In this document: one piece after another, positions 45,660 to 56,995 of the stretch
How positions within the stretch are numbered: the stretch's first letter is position 1
Layout: the number at the start of each line of letters is the position of its first letter
Assembly: GCF_001761485.1 (NCBI RefSeq)
Contig: NC_090774.1
Span: 2,232,001-2,296,000 of the forward strand
From: Yarrowia lipolytica
Taxonomy: Eukaryota; Ascomycota; Dipodascomycetes; Dipodascales
Length of the DNA stretch: 64,000 bases
Direction of reading: 5' to 3'
Position numbers and translations under genes: made by a program
The notes under the pieces: model-generated
The model's database searches: none
What the model saw: only the letters and a program-made list of their open reading frames with translations
What the model was told of the DNA's origin: nothing

Positions 45660-46744
45660 GTTATATAATTAGCTGTAGCTTCTTAATATTATATTCTCTG
45701 GAGAATATTCGAGTACATACGATCGTGGCACTCGTACTTATTTATGGTGTGCTGTAGTCTGTATATTACTGGGTTTGTCGATTGTACTGAATATTGATTC
45801 GAGTAGAGTAGACCATGGATATCTTATCTTTGCGCCAATTATCCGATTCTCCTTATCCAACACAGCCAATGGGAACCTGTTGATAAGACATTTCAAGTAC
45901 TGTAACTCGTGCAGCACTTCTACTTGGAACTTTTGTTTGGTTCAGCCATGACCTCAAGTGCCTCCAACCGCGCTGCAAGTATTGTATGTACAGTAGCAAC
46001 TTCAGGTCTTAGAGTTGCTGGGTTCTGGCACATGTACTGTAGATGCCTGTCTGGGCAAGTGTGGGGAAAACCTGTCAGTAGCACTTCAACTTGAGTCTCT
46101 ACCTGGCGCCCGCAGGGAGAGTTACAGGTGGGTCTGGGTTTGAGTGTGAGAGTGGAAGTCGTCGGTCACCCGTCTTCCAGACGTTTATTATATAATATAA
46201 ATGAGATTGAGCGTTTGTATAGCGGGACTTGGACAGCCTCCGACTGTCGCACTGCCCGGCCCTCCCCTTACCCTTATCACCAGGTTATTCGTCCGGGTAA
46301 ATGATTGTATTGCTGTTTGCGGGGGTGACCGCGAACGCGGGGATTTGGGGAGGTTGAGAGTGTCGTTGAGATTGGACCGCGAGCGGCAGATATTCCCGGC
46401 TAGACCGCGGCAGCTCAGGTGGCAGTGGCAGTCTCGAGGGTCGCTTCATCTGCCCGTCTTCTTTAGAGTTATGACACCACGTCTCACGACCTTAGTGTTT
46501 GCAGGCCGGAAATTATGTCACCAGTAGTTCATCAGATACGACGTACAGACCATCTCTCGGTTGCCGGCACGCTGTTCCTCCGGCTCTCCGACCCTTTGAA
46601 AACGACACTACTGCGCTCTGAAGCCCGTCTCACTGATCTGCAGCAACCTACCCCTGGCGCAGAACAGGCACGATACTGCCCTTCACTCATCTTCACCACA
46701 AGACACGCAACTAATAAGACCACCACTCTCCGTCAACACACACG
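45660..46744. other. Intergenic, UBI4 3' side and CNA1 promoter/5' UTR
   Basis: No supported gene. The region ends in a long pyrimidine- and CAC-rich leader before the CNA1 ATG. Confidence 0.6.
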
Positions 46745-48394
46745 ATGGACAATACACAGCTCTCCAACGCGGTCAAGGCGTTCCAGAACCGCAAGCCATT
46801 GCCGAAAATCGACTTCACCCAGCACACCATGGAGGACGGATCGGTGGTGTCGACGGTCGACAGACCCATCAAGTCGGTGCCTGCGCCCGCCACTAACAAG
46901 CCGTCCGACGACGACGTGTTCGACCGAGCCACCGGGAAACCCAACTTGGAGTTTCTCAAGGACCACTTTTACCGAGAAGGCCGACTGTCCAACGAGCAGG
47001 CGATTCGCATCGTAGAGGCCGGATCGCGCATCCTGGAGCAAGAACCGACGCTGCTGGAGGTGGACGCCCCCATCACCATCTGTGGAGACGTGCATGGCCA
47101 GTTTTACGATCTGCTCAAGTTGTTTGAGGTTGGAGGAACCCCCGGACCCAGTACACGGTACCTGTTCCTGGGTGACTATGTGGATCGAGGCTACTTTTCC
47201 GTCGAGTGCGTGCTCTACCTGTGGTCGCTGAAAATCCACTACCCGGACTCCATCTACCTGCTGCGAGGCAACCACGAGTGCCGTCATCTGACGGAATACT
47301 TCACATTCAAGCTGGAATGTGTCCACAAGTACGGCGTCGATCTGTACGAGGCGTGTCTGGCCTCCTTCTGTACCCTGCCTCTGGCCGCCATTATGAACAG
47401 ACAGTTTCTGTGTGTCCACGGAGGCCTGTCTCCTGAATTGCATACCCTGGACGATCTGCGGCGAATCGACCGGTTCCGAGAGCCTCCCACCCACGGCATC
47501 ATGTGTGATTTGCTGTGGGCCGATCCCTGCGAGGACTTTGGAGCCGAAAAGGGCAACGAACACTTTGTCCACAACTCCGTGCGAGGATGCTCCTTCTTCT
47601 ACTCCTATCACGCCGCTTGTGCCTTCCTGGAGGCCAACGGACTGCTGTCCATCATTCGAGCTCACGAGGCCCAGGATGCCGGCTACAGAATGTACAGAAA
47701 AACCAAGAGCACTGGTTTCCCCTCGGTCATGACCATCTTCTCGGCACCCAACTATCTGGATGCATACAATAACAAGGCTGCGGTTCTTAAGTACGAGAAC
47801 AACGTCATGAACATTCGGCAGTTCAACTCATCTCCCCATCCCTACTGGCTGCCCAACTTCATGAATGTGTTCACCTGGTCCATGCCCTTTGTGGGTGAGA
47901 AGATCACCGAAATGCTCATTACCATGCTCAACATTTGCACAAAGGAGGAGCTTGAAGATGACGACAGCGTTAGCGGGATCAGTGAAGCTACTGAGCTCAA
48001 ACCCGCTGCTTCTGTCGCCACCGGTGACTCTGATGCTCCCAGTGCCATCTCGTTCGACCAGCGAAGGGCTCTCAGAAACAAGATTCTGGCCATTGGGCGA
48101 GTGTCACGTCTATTCAACGTTCTGCGACAGGAGTCCGAGTCTGTTTCAGAGCTCAAGGCTGTGTCTGGAGGCAAGCTTCCTCAGGGAACCCTTATGCTCG
48201 GTGGCCAGGGTATTCGAGACGCTATCACTTCGTTTGAGGAGGCTAGAAGCGCGGATCTGAGCAACGAGCGCCTGCCTCCTACTAGTGAGGAGCAGGCCAA
48301 GGAAAAGCAGCAGCAGCAGGAGGGCTTCAAGAAGGCCATGGGCGAGCATGATGAAAAGATCCAGCGATTGGCCCGACGGCTGAGCAGGGGTTGA
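46745..48394 (+). CDS. CNA1: Calcineurin catalytic subunit A
   Basis: 549 residues. Catalytic PP2B domain with all metal-binding motifs: GDVHGQ (about 115), GDYVDRG (143-149), RGNHEC (174-179), then HGG and later [11 protein letters not shown]. The calcineurin-specific B-binding helix follows ([16 protein letters not shown]), then a calmodulin-binding helix ([20 protein letters not shown]) and the autoinhibitory segment [19 protein letters not shown], close to the human ITSFEEAKGLD-type sequence. The Ca2+/calmodulin-activated phosphatase dephosphorylates Crz1-type factors in stress and cell-wall signalling. The length and order of domains are standard; no oddity. Confidence 0.97.
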   Translation: MDNTQLSNAVKAFQNRKPLPKIDFTQHTMEDGSVVSTVDRPIKSVPAPATNKPSDDDVFDRATGKPNLEFLKDHFYREGRLSNEQAIRIVEAGSRILEQEPTLLEVDAPITICGDVHGQFYDLLKLFEVGGTPGPSTRYLFLGDYVDRGYFSVECVLYLWSLKIHYPDSIYLLRGNHECRHLTEYFTFKLECVHKYGVDLYEACLASFCTLPLAAIMNRQFLCVHGGLSPELHTLDDLRRIDRFREPPTHGIMCDLLWADPCEDFGAEKGNEHFVHNSVRGCSFFYSYHAACAFLEANGLLSIIRAHEAQDAGYRMYRKTKSTGFPSVMTIFSAPNYLDAYNNKAAVLKYENNVMNIRQFNSSPHPYWLPNFMNVFTWSMPFVGEKITEMLITMLNICTKEELEDDDSVSGISEATELKPAASVATGDSDAPSAISFDQRRALRNKILAIGRVSRLFNVLRQESESVSELKAVSGGKLPQGTLMLGGQGIRDAITSFEEARSADLSNERLPPTSEEQAKEKQQQQEGFKKAMGEHDEKIQRLARRLSRG

Positions 48395-51300
48395 GAATTT
48401 ATATAGTATAAAGCGACGTTGCACAGTAGTACATACTAACAGCTGACGATGATGTCCGTGGAGGCAAGAAGATGGCAGAATAGATTAGTCAATATCACAC
48501 GCTTCGTCATCTTACATATAAATAGCCGCCCGTTACTAAACTGTCACCAAACTGTCATTCCAACGCGTACCTGTGTGCGCTTGACAGAAAAAAAAAATGT
48601 CTGACATAACCACGCGTCTACAGCTGACGTCGGTAGGTACATACGGTACTTGTAGAAGCGCAGTCCAAAAAAAAGGATACTTGCTGAGCCTTAGCCCCAT
48701 TCCAGACCTTCCAGAGCGCCTTGTGCCCTACATCTAGCAGCAAGGGCAGATTGCAGTGTGCCTAACATGTGTTTTGGAAAACGCTGCGGAGTTCTAGGGA
48801 CTAGGACATTCCATTCCAGATCCCACCATTCGTTGGAACCGCTGCAGACCAAAAAAAAGACGAACGGCATGAACAAGGCGCTTGTCTTGTGCAGTATGTA
48901 TTTGTAGCACCAGGCTGTGCCAGAAACCCCAGGTGCCTGGTTCGTTGCAGAAAGTGTCGATAACGGCAATGGCTGCCTGTACAGCGATAACAGATGGCTG
49001 TGCAATGTCTATTTTGCCGTCTTTATCCGTCTACGGGCCGCAATCTTTTCTTTTTCAAGATGTAGTCCGTGCATGGTACAGGGTCTGCCGAGAGCGATGC
49101 AGCAGTTGCAGAGTGCATAGAAAGATGCGGTTGTGGAATGAAGCGGCTGCCCAGTCGGGGAAGAATTGGCACTAATCGGGCAATGGCCTGTCTGGTTGCC
49201 GCAGTTATGGCTCCGTTGCCGCAGTTACGGGTCTCATAAAGATCCGCCATGGTCTCACCAGCAGCCCAGAAGCAAGCAAGTGTGTGTATGGTATGGGACC
49301 AACAGACTGTAGATTCACAGCATAACGGCGGCTGTGATGCGGTTAGGAAGAGCAGCAGATATTATTTCCAAGAAGCAAGGAGCCGACTGATAATATCGAG
49401 CCGACTGATAATATCGAGCCGACTGTTACCGAGCTTTTCGACAGATACTTTTTAATATGACCTGTCAGATGAGGAATATTATGTTGTAATAACGGCTTTT
49501 TCACCATGAATTGATTCCACCGGTTAGCTGTCGGAACTGGTTGTCGGACCCGGTTCAGGGTGCGCGCACTACAAAAAGCTGCCGTATTATGCTGTACAAG
49601 CAGGCTATACTTGGCGAGCTGTAGAACCCATGTCCAATATCTGGGAAATACGGTACATATACCAAAGCGTCTTTTACTATGTCGATCTCTGTTCATGTCG
49701 GGTTTGAGACATTTCGGGAGATTGGCTGGGATCAACATTGGCTGTGGGGTCTACTCCTCCAAGTGGTGATTACTAACTCGTCACGACGGAAATGCAGGGC
49801 TTGTACAGGACAATAGAAAAAATATCTCCATATTATTTCCACCGTATTGGACGTGCCTGATAGCTGTGCTTTTCCAATGTGCCTCCAGAGCGCGGATGGA
49901 CCAACTGTATGCATGGATCTAATTGGGGTCTCCACCCTTGCACTTAGAGCGATGCAATGGCTCCAAGGAAGACACTAGTTGTAGTGCGCAAGTCCCTTTC
50001 CGGGGGGTTTAGAAACTGTCTGACGTTCATTAATGGTGCCTGAAGAGAGTCCGGGCGTATTTTCGAGGTGGTTTTAGTGCCTCAGATCCCGTATATATCA
50101 TTAATAGACATCCTATTCCGGAGTCCGAATCATGGTTGGGTAAATACGTCTTGAGCCCTCGGTACAGTATCTCCGCCAAAACAAAACGAAAAAAAAAAAC
50201 GGGGAAAAAACGAGAACCCTGAGCACGCCCATGATCCCAAGGCTTGCTCAATACAGTCCAGGACTATTACCAGGGCGCTAATGTCGCGCCAGCTCGGTCT
50301 AAAATGCTTAGCGTGACCAACATGGATTGTGAGTAAATAATAGTTATACGAGAAGGGCGTGCATACTGGTGCAATACGTGGTCTAATATCGCGCCATGTC
50401 TCGCTCGTCTCGCTCGGCCTCGCCCCAATCGGGTCTTGATTGGACCTCTTTGGAACCTCTCTGTTTATTTATTGTGTTTCACAACCTCAATGTCTCAGGT
50501 TGATTGGGCGGGCCGTCCCCGAGTGTGGGGAGATGTAAAGAGGAAATGTGTCAGACGTGTAGTCCAAAAGAGAGACCGAGAGCGGTTGGAGGCAGGCATC
50601 CGTGGAGGTGTTTCAAAGATAGAGATACCCATGTGGTTCACGTGATTGGCTTTTTGCCCTTATTTTGCCCAATGTTCACACTGCAATTGGGCTTATCACC
50701 AATGATCGTCTTCCGTGTAGATCCCCCAATCAACTGGGGTCGACGATAAAGGACTGACGGGTGTCTCTACAGTACAGTCTGACGAAGGAAACAGGGGAAG
50801 GAGCTGTCAAGCTGTCATCTTCCTTGTTTGGTCTACATGTCTTCAGGGCAGTTGGACATTTCCGCCCCAAAAAAGTCTTTGTTGAGTGAGCCATTTCAAG
50901 ACCCTCAGTTGCTGCTCATAATGAGTTTTCGTGACAGGAAAAATCGCAAAAAATCGCAAAAAATACACTGTAACGACACCACTTTGACTTTACTTGGCTG
51001 TGAGACGGTCTTCGGGCGGGGTTAGGGCTGAAACCCGGACCTTTGGACATGTTCTTTGGAGGCCTTGGAAGCCGTGGATAGTGCCGTTTGAGCACCCAAG
51101 ATTCCTCCCGCTTCTTTCGGCTTTCTTCTGTCTGTTTCTCTACGTAATATCGCCTCTCATCTGTTTGTTTGCGTCTCTACCGCCTCAGTCTCACCTGTAC
51201 AAGTGGGCCTCTACAGCGCAAAGTTTGAGAAATAGGCACCCGGGTGTACAAGAACGTCGTTACTTTTGGACAGTGGTTCCAGAACGGGTCGGTACAAAGG

Positions 51301-52012
51301 TTTGGGGGGATTCTGACAACTGGGTTTCATGCCGCGGGTGTCCTATAGGTCTAACGTGTGTCCGGGATGTATCAATTGGTTCCATGTGACATCATCAACG
51401 TTTGGTAGGCTATCTGCCAGTCATACAGACCTATGTCAGACAATGGAACCTTGTTTCAGCGACGTTTCTGAGATGGAGGGCATTTCCGAAGGGCAGGAGA
51501 GAAGTGTTGGTAAATACATGTCACGACGGGAGAAATTACCATGGTTTTTGCGGATTTTTCCTCGTATTCGAAAGATCCATAAATCAGGTTCCCCATCTTT
51601 ACTGTTCTGGGCTAAACATCAACATTGCTGGAGCCTAATTTTTTATACTCACGGGTACGCATTTAAGTTATTTTTGAGTCAAGAGGTGCTCGGATAACTG
51701 GTACCGGGGTGTTTTGGCTGATGGGGAACGAATTTGTGTATTTTCAGAAATTCATTATATTATACACACAATTCCGAATCGATTTATGCTACTTTCATCC
51801 AATTCGGCCCACTACTTGATGCGGTAATGTGGTTCTGTGACTTAAATGGGCTTCTCCACCTCCGAGACACCAAGAACTCTCTCATATGCTCTCAAAAGAC
51901 ACATATAGGCAGTGCCATGGCGTCTGCAATGTAGTTATATTTGAGTCTCCAGTTTGCAACCGGCATCCGACTCTCACCGCTTTTCACACCCGCCCTTTTC
52001 TGATTGTGGAGA
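48395..52012. other. 3.6-kb gap without a convincing gene
   Basis: The largest gap of the window. It holds an 18-bp tandem repeat (49380-49425), A-rich runs (48594, 50189, 50950) and a possible mini-exon (ATG at 50303 or 50322, then GTGAGT at 50329). Open frames of up to 131 codons at 51.0-51.7 kb lack recognisable patterns. It could contain a non-coding RNA or an old decayed element, but nothing supports either. Confidence 0.55.
49380..49425. repeat. 18-bp tandem repeat, 2.5 copies
   Basis: GAGCCGACTGATAATATC at 49380-49397 and 49398-49415, then a partial copy. Confidence 0.92.
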
Positions 52013-52342
52013 ATGTCGCTCAAATCGTTTTTCCTTCGCCGCAAAAAGCCCCAGTTTGAAGAGGTGGCTCCACGAAAGCTCCGCGGCAGCTTTTCCATGC
52101 CCAATATGCGAGCAGTGACGATTCTACGAGGCCGGGGAGGCGCCGGCTCGCGCGACGATCTCGTGGACTCGCGCGAAATGCCCCTATCACGTTCCGACCA
52201 GTCCGACATCAGCAGCGACTATCTCAGCTCTTCAGGTGACTTTGGCCATCACGATTTCTGGTCCACTCTGTCGGAGGAGGAGCAGCGACGCATGAGCAAA
52301 ATGTACGAGGACGCTCTCAGCGTAGTGGAGTACTACAGCGTC
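52013..52342 (+). CDS. Small hypothetical protein (109 residues)
   Basis: The frame starts with the ATG at 52013 and ends at TAA 52343-52345. The N-terminus is short and basic (MSLKSFFLRRKKPQFEEV), a Ser/Asp-rich middle carries possible phosphosites (SRSDQSDISSDYLSSS), and the C-terminal third is a predicted acidic/amphipathic helix (FWSTLSEEEQRRMSKMYEDALSVVEYYSV). The composition looks like a real protein rather than random sequence, and the codons are of the usual Y. lipolytica type. There is no signal peptide or membrane segment. I do not recognise a family. Confidence 0.6.
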
Positions 52343-52345
52343 TAA

Positions 52346-53155
52346 CGACGTGAATTGACCCACCAGACCACTAAACACCTCACCAACACCAACACCACCA
52401 ACGCAAACACACACACTTTTTCAACACGCGCTAACTACTGTCTATAGTCAGACCGGTTCGATCCCACAGTGCACCACCCTTCTCTTTCGCACTACAAGTA
52501 GCAGCATCGCTCGCTTTCTGCAACGTCGTAACCGAACATGTCGTATGTCTCGATCCGGCACTGTCAACTTGCAGCACAATGGAGACGGAAGACGGCCCAC
52601 CAAACTTCAGACAAGACTGTGCCTGAACCATTGTTTCACCGTGACTAGCCCAGTTTCCTAATGCGTCAATCCTACATCATACAAGCGGGCATCTCTGACA
52701 CACAAACACCCCGTCTCAACTTTGGCCCTCTCTCTGTTCGGATCCCGATGGATCCCGTCACGCTTTGCTTTCCTATTTATTTTTGTCTGTTTCAAATCAC
52801 GCTGACTGGCGTCCCTTTTTTTATTTATACCCTCTTTGTCTAACGACCGCACTCTCCGCATTCTTCTATTTATATACATGGCTGGACCATCTCTAATGTC
52901 ATTCATTCTTTGTTGCTCACTAATTAGTACAAGTAAACAGCCGTAGTCGTATACTGAACAATGTCGTATTCTATACGGCTCTACGACACATGGTTGACTC
53001 ACAATCTGTAGCTACAGTCGCACTTGTTGTATAGACGATACCGGAAGTGCAATACGTTCTCCATTCCCCACTCCAAATGTGTCTAATTCTATTAATTCCC
53101 TGTTGAAAGGTATAGTACAGTTAGTAGTTGATTTCCGAGGCATTCCTGATACCCA
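52346..53155. other. Intergenic, 3' ends of the small gene and the pICln-like gene
   Basis: Convergent gap with no supported gene; pyrimidine- and CAC-rich near 52370-52420. Confidence 0.6.
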
Positions 53156-53944
53156 TCACTCCACCTTCCTCCACTTTTCGGCCAGCTCCTCGGAGCCCTC
53201 TCGGGGTCGGACAATGCCGGCACGTACCTCGTTTTCTAGAATCACCTCCAAAGACGCATTGTCCATTGAATCGGTCTGGATCTTTTCATGGGCAATCCAG
53301 CCTCCCACCCCCTCCTCGCCCAAGTCTCCATCGGGCTCCATCTCCTCCGCGTGCGTCTCCAGGGCAGGTTGAAGCTGTCCCATGTCGTTATCAGAGTCTG
53401 AAGGATCTGGATGGAGAGCTGCACAGGTAGAAAGAGAAGCAAACAGAGTGTCAATCAGAGTGTCCGGTTGAGTGGAGATAATCACCTCACTGAACGACTC
53501 CTGGCTTTCGCCCGCAAAAGGACCGACTAAACTCAATGGCGAGTCTTCGAGCTGTAGATAGATCTGCTGGTGGCCGTCAGATCCCTGTTGTGTGGCATGG
53601 AGTAAAATTTTCTGGTACGGAATGTTGACACCCGAAGAGGTCTGCGCGAACCACAGAGTCACATGACTGGTCAGCACGTAGATCTTTCCCTGCTGGTACG
53701 CCGTCTGGTCTCCCTTTCCATCTTCTGATAGCAGTTGGACATTGACAGTTCCTTCAAAGTAGCAGACGACATTGTCTTCCAGCGAGAAAGACGCCGGGGT
53801 GGACGACTGGTGTTCTGCGAGCGCCACGTAGTCCTCCCGCGTGAGATCGTGGTCGATGGTGCTGTATTCCATGTGCTGGCTGGTAGTTGGCACGGTCGAA
53901 ATTCTGGTGATGTTCTGACCAAGGAGGTCTCCCACGTGGTGCAT
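53156..53944 (-). CDS. pICln/Lot5-like PH-fold protein
   Basis: 262 residues. The segment GKIYVLTSHVTLWFAQTSSGVNIPYQKILLHATQQ fits the pICln (CLNS1A)/Lot5 pattern, in which a strand 'G-x-hydrophobic-x-V-T-x-x-hydrophobic-x-W' is followed by 'hydrophobic-PY-x-x-hydrophobic-x-LHA'. The C-terminus is acidic and has the conserved short acidic stretch (EEMEPDGDLGEEG) seen in pICln. In animals and fission yeast pICln chaperones Sm proteins for snRNP assembly by the methylosome; the budding-yeast relative Lot5 has no firm function. It is divergent from CFD1 with a CACGTG site 38 bp upstream of its start. Confidence 0.72.
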   Translation of the reverse strand: MHHVGDLLGQNITRISTVPTTSQHMEYSTIDHDLTREDYVALAEHQSSTPASFSLEDNVVCYFEGTVNVQLLSEDGKGDQTAYQQGKIYVLTSHVTLWFAQTSSGVNIPYQKILLHATQQGSDGHQQIYLQLEDSPLSLVGPFAGESQESFSEVIISTQPDTLIDTLFASLSTCAALHPDPSDSDNDMGQLQPALETHAEEMEPDGDLGEEGVGGWIAHEKIQTDSMDNASLEVILENEVRAGIVRPREGSEELAEKWRKVE

Positions 53945-54567
53945 AAACCAGGTGCCAATTTTAAAAAAAAATAGATCAAACCACGTGATTTAGACCGGCT
54001 AAAGCAGGTCCTCTTGGTGTTGGGGTTCTGTTTTGTTGAGGGAACTCTTGTATCGTCGTTTGAGTCAAAAAAAACCAGCTTTTTTCCCTCGTCGTTGGCC
54101 ACTCAGATTTCGAGATTAGTCATCGAAGGTCGAATATGAAACTTTGCAGTCAAGTTGGCAGGGTACAGAAAAAGTGGTGCTAAACGGATGGTAGTGATTA
54201 GCAATTTGGACAGGGTGGTTTAGTGGTGGGGAGTAACTTTCTGCCCGAAAACCAGCTCGTAATCTCTCTTAGAAGCTGCTTTATGAACACTCCCTCGTTT
54301 TGTTAGATGCTCAACCTGGTATCACATGACTTGAGCTAATCAGATAACTTTCTTCTGTAGTCTTAGTCAGTGTTCAGCCTGCATAATTACCAAGCATAGA
54401 CATTCGTCACCCCTCATATATCAACCCTGAAACGACCCCGAGCCAGATCTTTAACGGTGGAATATCACTTTTCAACAACCGCCAAACCGATTTACAACCT
54501 CCACTTTTCGGTATCACCTGCAGAAAACACGAGATCAACACAGATAAGCCCTTGACACACATCCAGC
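53945..54567. other. Divergent promoter region, pICln-like gene and CFD1
   Basis: Contains CACGTG at 53982-53987, poly(A)/(T) runs near 53960 and 54066, and no gene. Confidence 0.65.
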
Positions 54568-55452
54568 ATGGCTCAAATGTACTCTACCGCCACCCAGTCT
54601 TCTCCGTCGCTGGCTGGAGTCAAGAACATCGTCTTGGTTCTGTCTGGTAAGGGAGGAGTCGGCAAGTCCTCAGTCACGACACAGCTGGCTCTCACGCTAG
54701 CAGCACAAGGGAAAAAGGTCGGAGTGCTGGACATTGATCTTACAGGACCTTCCATTCCTCGGTTCTTTGGAATGGAAGACAAACAGGTCTACCAGTCGTC
54801 GGCAGGCTGGGTTCCAGTCTACACCGACGCCTCCAGGAATCTATGTCTCATGTCCCTCGGCTTCTTGTTGAGCTCTAGAGGAGACTCTGTTGTTTGGAGA
54901 GGTCCCAGAAAGACAGCCATGATTCGACAGTTCATCCGAGACGTGGTTTGGGGAGAACTGGATTACCTACTCATTGATACCCCTCCCGGAACGTCAGATG
55001 AACACATTTCTATTGCCGAAGAGCTCAGATTCTGCGACCAGATTCTGGGAGCAGTGATTGTCACGACTCCCCAGGGTGTAGCACTGGCAGATGTGCGAAA
55101 GGAGCTGTCTTTCTGTAAGAAGATTGGCTTCCCTATTCTTGGAATCATCGAGAACATGAGTGGATATGTCTGTCCTCATTGTTCCGAGTGCCAGAACATC
55201 TTCTCCAAGGGAGGAGGAGAGAACCTGGCTAAGCAGTACGAGTGCAAGTTTCTGGGCACGGTCCCCATCGACCCCAAGTTTGTTCTCATGGTGGAGAACG
55301 CCAAAGGTGGACTCCAGGAGATTTACGGTGAGACCGACATGGCCAAGATCTTTGCAGGTATCTGTGATAAAGCCTTCAGTGAAGAAAATGAGGAGGAAGC
55401 CAAAGAGACGGCCGAAGAGGAAAAGTCCAGAGCAGCCACGAACGGGCAATAA
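54568..55452 (+). CDS. CFD1: Cytosolic Fe-S cluster scaffold ATPase Cfd1
   Basis: 294 residues, as S. cerevisiae Cfd1 (293). It has the deviant Walker A of the Mrp/Nbp35 family, KGGVGKSSV, then [31 protein letters not shown], and the C-terminal CPHC...C cluster-binding motif ([14 protein letters not shown]). It lacks the long N-terminal Cys motif of Nbp35, which distinguishes Cfd1. With Nbp35 it forms the scaffold for cytosolic and nuclear 4Fe-4S proteins. The C-terminus is Glu/Lys-rich. Start at 54568 is the first ATG of the frame. Confidence 0.96.
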   Translation: MAQMYSTATQSSPSLAGVKNIVLVLSGKGGVGKSSVTTQLALTLAAQGKKVGVLDIDLTGPSIPRFFGMEDKQVYQSSAGWVPVYTDASRNLCLMSLGFLLSSRGDSVVWRGPRKTAMIRQFIRDVVWGELDYLLIDTPPGTSDEHISIAEELRFCDQILGAVIVTTPQGVALADVRKELSFCKKIGFPILGIIENMSGYVCPHCSECQNIFSKGGGENLAKQYECKFLGTVPIDPKFVLMVENAKGGLQEIYGETDMAKIFAGICDKAFSEENEEEAKETAEEEKSRAATNGQ

Positions 55453-55601
55453 CCAGTGTATGTAATATATAACGAATTACGATTGATGAACAACAGAAAG
55501 AAGGAGAGAAAAAAAAAATCGTGATACTGCGCTGTAACAAGCATCAACGCGACCACGTTCCTGTTCATTGAAAAGTTAGTAACAAAACACTGACAAAAAG
55601 A
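55453..55601. other. Short gap between CFD1 and the tRNA gene
   Basis: The A-run at 55595-55599 is, read on the minus strand, a T-run directly behind the tRNA and should act as its RNA polymerase III terminator. Confidence 0.65.
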
Positions 55602-55689
55602 GAGGACGACAGGACTCGAACCCGCAGCCTTTGGAGGACGTCGTTCAGAAGAACCGAAATCCAATGCGCTACCATTACGCCACGTCCTC
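55602..55689 (-). tRNA. tRNA-Arg (anticodon UCG) with 17-nt intron
   Basis: On the minus strand the 7-bp acceptor stem GAGGACG/CGTCCTC closes; the D arm is GCGTAATGGTAGCGC; the anticodon stem pairs TTGGA with TCCAA around TTTCGG...C; and the T arm is GCGGG-TTCGAGT-CCTGT. The intron (17 nt, 55637-55653) lies after position 37, the standard place. The anticodon TCG reads CGA, which is the dominant Arg codon in this window. No 5S rRNA gene is attached. Confidence 0.93.
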
Positions 55690-56428
55690 AGGGACTTGTT
55701 AGTAAAAAAAGCGTTGGAGCTATATATTTTTAAAAATGTCTTATTTCCCGGGAAATGTGTTCAATTGTTATTTTGAGATATTCAAAAGATCCATTAATGC
55801 TCCATATTCTATTGAACCTACTTTTTAGCTCAGTCTGACTGTCTTTAATCGGTTTCGGGGAAGTCTAAACATTTCGAACTTGTGGTTGCTTCGCAAGATG
55901 ATGGATGACGTCTGTAAAACCTTTCTTGTGAGCATTGAAGTGACTTGATGTTATAATTAAGGCCTCAATCATTGCTACTTTCAAGTCCCCTTCTTTACTG
56001 TCTCATTGTTTGTATGATATACTCAATGTCGTATTCAGCTCGAATCTCTATAACACCAGATTTCTGCGCTCCACCAGACAAAAATCTATCTTAGTCATAC
56101 TCGTAGTAGCAAAGACTGTAAACCTCTCTATTATTACTATTGATTAAAGCCATATATCTTGCGCCTTAAAACTACATCGTCCCACACTCTCAACACCTCC
56201 ACGGAGCCCCTCTGCATACTCAGATAGGCAGTTATAATAGTCAAGTTCCGCACGAAGAGAGCATGTCCTTGGACTTTTTGTTCTATACTTGCCTTATACA
56301 GATGTACACAGTATGGTTCCACGGGCTTTGGTATCTTCGGCTTTAACACCTTCTCAGCTGAGTTGGAGAGAAGGATTATATATAGATGTGAGGAAGACCA
56401 TGTCTTGGATGTAACTCCACCGACGACA
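55690..56428. other. Intergenic, tRNA 5' side and promoter of the secreted-protein gene
   Basis: A/T-rich; a TATA-like TATATATA at 56377-56384 lies 44 bp before the ATG at 56429. No gene. Confidence 0.6.
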
Positions 56429-56953
56429 ATGATCAAACAACTTCTTTACATTTCTCTCATCTCAACCTTGGCTCTTGCCGGTACCCCTCCCGTGGCCTGT
56501 GGCTCCTCAACTCCTTCTTTGAGCTACACTCTTGGTCTGCTTCTTCCTGGAGCTAGTCAGTCTCAGACGCTTCAGATCCGAAGGGACCAAATCGTCTACG
56601 GTCTTAGTCAAGGATTTTCCGACTTTGAGGTGACTTTTTCTGGCAACTTTGTCAACGTCATTTCTCCTGGTTTCAACAACGAGCCCCGAGAACTATACTC
56701 TGAATGCGACGGAAAACTTCTAGTCAGTGATGTTGCTGCCCCTACTGTCTCCCAGGACGGACGAAAAGGGACCTGGACTTTTGTTGGCGAAGGAAACCAG
56801 CTGACTGTTCAGAACAACGGCGAGAGCATCTTCTACAGCTGCCCCAACCCCAATGAACCTATCCGGGGTGGTCAACAGGTCTATGCCAAAACTGGTGACT
56901 CGTTTGCGTGTCCTAACCCTGCTGTTGGCACTCTGGTGGCGATGAAAAAGTAG
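56429..56953 (+). CDS. Secreted protein of unknown function
   Basis: 174 residues from the ATG at 56429. The open frame starts 22 codons earlier, but without an ATG and across the TATA box. Residues 1-18 are a signal peptide (MIKQLLYISLISTLALAG). The mature part has four cysteines, in SxACGS, SECDGK, YSCPNPN and FACPNP contexts, and should fold as beta strands. The CPNP motif occurs twice. There is no GPI tail or transmembrane segment, so the protein should be secreted. I do not recognise a family. The gene is convergent with the coiled-coil gene, with only 42 bp between the stops. Confidence 0.72.
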   Translation: MIKQLLYISLISTLALAGTPPVACGSSTPSLSYTLGLLLPGASQSQTLQIRRDQIVYGLSQGFSDFEVTFSGNFVNVISPGFNNEPRELYSECDGKLLVSDVAAPTVSQDGRKGTWTFVGEGNQLTVQNNGESIFYSCPNPNEPIRGGQQVYAKTGDSFACPNPAVGTLVAMKK

Positions 56954-56995
56954 TCATATGGGCTTGTATTATTACATAGGTCGTTACAATAAATA

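Noticed and set aside
46733-47665. 310-codon minus-strand open frame over calcineurin A
   Set aside because: Antisense of highly biased conserved sequence.
50994-51697. Overlapping + strand open frames of 131 and 122 codons in the large gap
   Set aside because: No domain, no heptads or signal peptide, codon use unlike neighbouring genes, and two frames compete for the same DNA.
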